A stretch of DNA of 6,444 nucleotides from an uncultured Acidaminococcus sp. (lineage in GTDB: Bacteria > Bacillota > Negativicutes > Acidaminococcales > Acidaminococcaceae): contig CAAGJR010000147.1 in the NCBI GenBank assembly GCA_900770265.1, positions 1-6,444 of the forward strand, given 5' to 3'. The position numbers and the translations under genes were made by a program. Below are positions 3,467-6,444 of this stretch, piece after piece. Position 1 is the first letter of the stretch. Each line of letters starts with the position of its first letter. Below the pieces are notes generated by a model that saw only the letters and a program-made list of their open reading frames with translations, had not been told where the DNA came from and did not search any database.

Positions 3467-4858
3467 ATGACAACGAAATCGATTGCCCAGATTTGGGCCG
3501 ATATCCAGACCACCGTGGCAGCCATCAGCGAAGGCCCCTCCTGGAAGATCTGGCTGAAACAGTCCCACCCCAGCAGCCTTTCGGACAATGCCCTGGTCCT
3601 GGACGTCCCCAATGACTTCACCAAGGAACAGATCCAGGCAAAATACCTGAAGATCATGGAGGAAAGCCTGTCCCAGATCTGCGGCAGACCCATGAAGATC
3701 GAATTCCAGGTGATTCCCCAGACCAGCCAGGAGCAGACCCTGTTCCCGGAACAGAATGCAGCTGCCCCCACCCCGGCCCAGCCTGCCGCGGCCGCCCAGA
3801 CAGCGCCGGCAGCCAAACCCGCCCAGGAATTCGACTCCCATCTGTCTCCCAAATACACGTTCGACAACTTCATCCGGGGCAAATCCAACGAAGAAGCCTA
3901 CAATTTCTCCATGGGCGTGGCCAACGCACCGGCCAAGAGCTACAACCCCCTGTTCCTGTACAGCGACCCGGGGTTGGGCAAGACCCATTTGATGAACGCC
4001 ATCGGCAACTACATCCATGACCATCATCCGGAAATGAAGATCCTGTACATTTCCAGTGAAACGTTCACCAACGAACTGATCGGCGCCATCCAGCACAACA
4101 CCAACGAAGCCTTCCGGAACAAATACCGGAACATCGACGTGCTGCTCATCGACGATATCCAGTTCCTGCGGAAAAAGGAATCCACCCAGGAAGAATTCTT
4201 CCACACGTTCGAAGCGCTGAAACAGGCGGACAAACAGATCATCATCTCCAGCGACCGGCCGCCCAAGGAACTGGACACCCTGGAGGAACGGCTGACCAGC
4301 CGGTTCATGCAGGGACTGATCATCGAAATCAACCATCCGGATTTCGAAACCCGCAGTGCCATCCTGCGCAGCATGGCGGAAAAAGACCATATCGACTTCC
4401 CCCTGGAAGTGATCCAGCTCATCGCCACCAACGTAAAGACGAACATCCGTGAACTGGAAGGCGCCTACACGAAAGTCAGCGCCTATGCCAGCCTGACGAA
4501 GCAGCCGGTGACCATGGAACTGGCCCGGAAAGCCCTGAAAGATCTGGATCTGGGCAATTCCGTGGATAAAGTCATCACCGTGGATGCCATCATGGAACTG
4601 GTAGCCGCCCGCTACAAGATCCGGGTGGATGACCTGAAGGCCAAGAAGCGCACCCGCTCCATCGCCTATCCCCGGCAGATCGCCATGTACCTGACCCGGG
4701 AGCTGACGGATCTGTCCCTGCCCCGGATCGGGGAATGTTTCGGCGGCCGGGATCACACCACCGTGCTCCACGCCTGCGACAAGATCGCCGACGATAAGAA
4801 AACCGACGCCAACCTGGAACGGCAGCTTGCGAAACTGACTGATGAACTGAAGAAATAA
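3467..4858 (+). CDS. dnaA: Chromosomal replication initiator protein DnaA (full length)
   Basis: This 463-aa initiator has all four DnaA domains. It binds DnaA boxes, forms an ATP-dependent filament, opens the origin and recruits the replicative helicase. Domain I is residues 1-82 (IAQIWADIQ... SWKIWL... FTKEQIQAKY). Domain II is an Ala/Pro/Gln linker (about 83-124). Domain III has Walker A SDPGLGKT (166-173), in which the usual first Gly is Ser, Walker B IDVLLIDD (223-230), sensor I IIISSDRPP (258-266), arginine finger R279 and sensor II R328 in NIREL. Domain IV carries GGRDHTTVLHA (426-436). The usual box VII Trp (SRFxWGL) is Gln here (SRFMQGL). The start is supported by AAAGGA at 3451-3456, a weaker and more distant site than that of the short paralogue. 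Expression is probably autoregulated through the boxes upstream. DnaA boxes also follow it, in front of dnaN. Confidence 0.98.
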   Translation: MTTKSIAQIWADIQTTVAAISEGPSWKIWLKQSHPSSLSDNALVLDVPNDFTKEQIQAKYLKIMEESLSQICGRPMKIEFQVIPQTSQEQTLFPEQNAAAPTPAQPAAAAQTAPAAKPAQEFDSHLSPKYTFDNFIRGKSNEEAYNFSMGVANAPAKSYNPLFLYSDPGLGKTHLMNAIGNYIHDHHPEMKILYISSETFTNELIGAIQHNTNEAFRNKYRNIDVLLIDDIQFLRKKESTQEEFFHTFEALKQADKQIIISSDRPPKELDTLEERLTSRFMQGLIIEINHPDFETRSAILRSMAEKDHIDFPLEVIQLIATNVKTNIRELEGAYTKVSAYASLTKQPVTMELARKALKDLDLGNSVDKVITVDAIMELVAARYKIRVDDLKAKKRTRSIAYPRQIAMYLTRELTDLSLPRIGECFGGRDHTTVLHACDKIADDKKTDANLERQLAKLTDELKK

Positions 4859-5070
4859 GCCGTTCTGCCCCGGGTTTCCACCGCTGCCCAGTAAGTTATC
4901 CACAAGTTGTGGATAATCTTGTGAATAACTTGTTGGTAATTCTGTGGATAACCGGAAAAGTCCCTGAAAAAGTGGATATGTGGATAACAAAACGGGACTT
5001 ATCCACAGGGTTATCCCACCCCGCAAAAGGGCATCCCACAAGGGTCCCGGCACTTTTCCACATACCCACA

Positions 5071-5106
5071 GGGCCTACTACGAAGACTACGAATTTTAAT
5101 AAATTA
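5071..5106 (+). other. Candidate strand-opening site: GC patch, DnaA-trio-like tract and AT-only stretch
   Basis: After the boxes at 5054 and 5062 comes GGGC, then triplets CTA CTA CGA AGA CTA CGA (5075-5092), then 15 bp of only A/T (5092-5106). This order (box, GC-rich bases, DnaA-trios read as 3'-GAT-5' on the lower strand, AT-rich DNA) is that of the basal unwinding system described for Bacillus subtilis oriC, also located between dnaA and dnaN. Three triplets are exact CTA; CGA and AGA deviate, so the match is partial. Confidence 0.65.
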
Positions 5107-5121
5107 CCCGGATTAGAAAAC

Positions 5122-5128
5122 AAGGAGG
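5122..5128 (+). promoter_or_regulatory. Ribosome-binding site of dnaN
   Basis: AAGGAGG lies 7 nt before the ATG at 5136 and fixes the dnaN start. It lies shortly after the AT-only stretch of the origin. Confidence 0.85.
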
Positions 5129-5135
5129 TACTCCC

Positions 5136-6263
5136 ATGCAGTTTTCTTGTGAAAGCAAAATGTTGGCGCAAAGCGTCAATATCGTGAAAAGAGCCATTTC
5201 AGCAAGCAACAATGCACCGATCTTCTCGGGCATCCACACCACACTGAAAGGCAATGAACTCCATTTGATCGCCATGGATAACACCTATAGCATGAATATG
5301 AAACTGGAAGTCAATGGCGTGGAAGATGGAGACATCCTGGTCCCGGCCAAAGCCATCGGGGATCTCTTAGCCAAGTTCGATGCAGACGAAGTGCTGACCA
5401 TCCAGCAGCTGGACGGAGAAAAAGAGATGACCCTGACCGCTGCCAAAGCCAGAGGCCAGTACCACATCCCTCTGATGGACCCGGAAGAATATCCGGCCAT
5501 CCCGGCCTTTACCAGTGAACGGGTCCTGGAACTACCGGAAGAAGTGATCGGCAACCTGATTGATACCACGGTGTATGCCTGCTCCACGGATATGAGCCGG
5601 CCCCTGTACACTGGTGTTTACATGGAAAAGAAAGGCAAGAGCCTGACGGCCGTGGGTACGAACACCCATCGCCTGGCCATCAAGGAGGCCGAACTGGAAA
5701 ACGGGGACGACAGTGAATTCTCCATGCTGATCCCGGCCCGTCTGCTGAAGGAAATCGGCAGCAACCTGAACGGGGAACTGCCGGAACCGGTGACCCTGGC
5801 CCTGCAGGGACGGCAGATCATGGCGAAAGTGGGCAATTTAACCATTATTTCCAGCCTGATCGAAGGGAAATTCCCGGATTACAAGAGACCCATTCCTCCG
5901 TCCTTCAGCAACCGGACGGTATTCAACCGGGTGGATATGGAAAAAGCCATCCAGCGGGTGGCCCTGTTCTCCCAGTCCGACTACAACATCGTGCGGCTGG
6001 CCATCGATGCGGACGGCATTACCCTGAGTTCCGCCGTCAGTGACCTGGGCCAGGGCAAGGAAATCATCGCCTGCCAGACCGTGGGCGACAACCTGCCTTT
6101 GAACATTGCCTTCAACTCCCGGTATATGATGGACTTCTTCAAGAACTGCGGCAGTGACAAGGTGAGCATGGAAACGAACCAGTCCCTGATGCCGGCCCGG
6201 CTCATGCCGGAAGGGGATTTCACCTACACCTACATCCTGACGCCGGTGCGGGTCATCTTCTAA
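5136..6263 (+). CDS. dnaN: DNA polymerase III beta subunit (sliding clamp)
   Basis: This is a 375-aa protein of normal length for the bacterial clamp, which dimerises into a ring around DNA and tethers polymerase III and other partners. The N-terminus MQFSCESKMLAQSVNIVKRA and the motifs NTHRLA (176-181), LIEGKFPDYKRPIP (241-254) and the C-terminal TYILTPVRVIF (365-375) are family hallmarks; the last lies at the peptide-binding pocket. Order after dnaA is canonical. A 277-bp gap with DnaA boxes separates it from dnaA, so it may have its own promoter or read through from dnaA. Its stop overlaps the recF start (TAATG), implying translational coupling. Clamp-binding peptides in partner proteins matter here because the short DnaA paralogue carries a possible one. 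Confidence 0.97.
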   Translation: MQFSCESKMLAQSVNIVKRAISASNNAPIFSGIHTTLKGNELHLIAMDNTYSMNMKLEVNGVEDGDILVPAKAIGDLLAKFDADEVLTIQQLDGEKEMTLTAAKARGQYHIPLMDPEEYPAIPAFTSERVLELPEEVIGNLIDTTVYACSTDMSRPLYTGVYMEKKGKSLTAVGTNTHRLAIKEAELENGDDSEFSMLIPARLLKEIGSNLNGELPEPVTLALQGRQIMAKVGNLTIISSLIEGKFPDYKRPIPPSFSNRTVFNRVDMEKAIQRVALFSQSDYNIVRLAIDADGITLSSAVSDLGQGKEIIACQTVGDNLPLNIAFNSRYMMDFFKNCGSDKVSMETNQSLMPARLMPEGDFTYTYILTPVRVIF

Positions 6264-6444
6264 TGCGTCTGGAAAATCTGCGGCTGCTGCACTTCCGGAA
6301 TTATGAGCAGCTGGAAGTGCCGCTGCAGCACGATATCACCATTTTTTACGGGGACAATGCCCAGGGCAAGACGAATCTCCTGGAGGGGATCTACGTGGCC
6401 GCCCGGGGCTTTTCCTTCCGTACCCGCCACGAGGACGAGCTGCC
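6263..6444 (+). CDS. recF: DNA replication/repair protein RecF, N-terminal part
   Basis: The first 60 codons are visible; the gene runs off the right edge. RecF is an SMC-like ATPase that helps load RecA at gaps with RecO and RecR. The N-terminus MRLENLRLLHFRNYEQLEV and Walker A GDNAQGKT (30-37), followed by NLLEGIYVAARGFSFRT, are diagnostic. The start ATG shares its A with the dnaN stop (TAATG), and there is no strong ribosome-binding site, so translation is probably coupled to dnaN. The small S4-domain gene (yaaA/rlbA) that separates dnaN from recF in Bacillus is absent. Confidence 0.96.
   Translation, partial: MRLENLRLLHFRNYEQLEVPLQHDITIFYGDNAQGKTNLLEGIYVAARGFSFRTRHEDEL

Larger units (their letters stand above)
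4859..5135. other. DnaA-box module R4 and probable oriC core between dnaA and dnaN
   Basis: The boxes are TTATCCACA (4896-4904), TGTGGATAA (4908-4916, reverse), TGTGAATAA (4920-4928, reverse), TGTGGATAA (4943-4951, reverse), TGTGGATAA (4979-4987, reverse), TTATCCACA (4999-5007) and TTTTCCACA (5054-5062), with a weak ATACCCACA (5062-5070). The head-to-head pair has a 3-nt spacer here, giving a perfect 21-bp palindrome around a central G. The forward box at 4999 is 56 bp after the reverse box at 4943, as in the other modules. The boxes run into the strand-opening candidate at 5071-5106. There is no clear dnaN promoter: TTTAAT at 5095-5100 is the best -10 but lacks a -35. Confidence 0.88.

Noticed and set aside
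3456..3470. Tiny upstream ORF (ATG GAT CGG AAA TGA) whose stop overlaps the dnaA start; a similar 3-codon one at 2628-2639
   Set aside because: Both end in ATGA overlaps, which is curious, but neither has a suitably spaced ribosome-binding site. At this length such overlaps arise easily by chance.
2483..5053. Very long minus-strand open frame (856 codons) opposite the HTH gene and dnaA
   Set aside because: It crosses two genes and two origin clusters, and its composition mirrors the antisense of dnaA, including segments nearly repeated from the other antisense frame, as expected for the complement of paralogues. It is not a real gene.
4908..5090. Open frame in the dnaA-dnaN gap (from an ATG at 4909)
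   Set aside because: It translates DnaA boxes and the unwinding tract, runs out of frame into dnaN, and has no ribosome-binding site.

Overview
This is a bacterial chromosomal replication-origin region. The conserved order dnaA-dnaN-recF, consensus AGGAGG ribosome-binding sites and TATAAT-type promoters, and the DnaA-box consensus TTATCCACA point to a Firmicute. The GC-rich codon use, together with the style of the DnaA and DnaN proteins, makes me lean to the class Negativicutes (an Acidaminococcus-like organism). That placement is an impression, not a result.

Layout, left to right. (1) The 5' end of a minus-strand gene for a gamma-glutamyl-GABA hydrolase-like class I amidotransferase (1-290). 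(2) Intergenic region R1 (291-604) with DnaA boxes and two divergent promoters. (3) A second, shorter dnaA paralogue (605-1765) that lacks domain I, closed by a strong terminator. (4) An 869-bp intergenic region R2 (1766-2635 including the terminator) with two DnaA-box modules, a 26-bp perfect AT-cored palindrome, four tandem 7-mers (GTCATAC), an extended -10 promoter and two REP-like hairpins. (5) A 207-aa helix-turn-helix/coiled-coil protein (2636-3259). (6) Intergenic R3 (3260-3466) with boxes and the dnaA promoter. (7) Full-length dnaA (3467-4858). (8) Intergenic R4 (4859-5135) with boxes followed by a DnaA-trio-like tract and an AT-only stretch, the best candidate for the strand-opening site. 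(9) dnaN (5136-6263). (10) The start of recF (6263 onward), overlapping dnaN by one base.

The most striking feature is the origin architecture. I count 19 exact TTATCCACA boxes (both strands), all intergenic. They fall into five homologous modules with nearly invariant spacing: a head-to-head pair, two further reverse boxes, then a forward box 56-57 bp after the last reverse box. Three modules lead into extended -10 promoters. Module R1 and module R2b are aligned position for position through their -10 elements (constant offset 1778 bp).

Taken together, the sequence suggests that an ancestral origin/dnaA-promoter unit was duplicated several times along with dnaA. One DnaA copy then lost its helicase-loading domain I and carries a possible sliding-clamp-binding peptide instead, and a DNA-binding coiled-coil protein with its own candidate operator repeats settled between the two copies. 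A plausible working model is a two-initiator origin in which full-length DnaA opens R4 and the short paralogue modulates it. The model is inference; the repeats, spacings and domain losses are read directly from the sequence.
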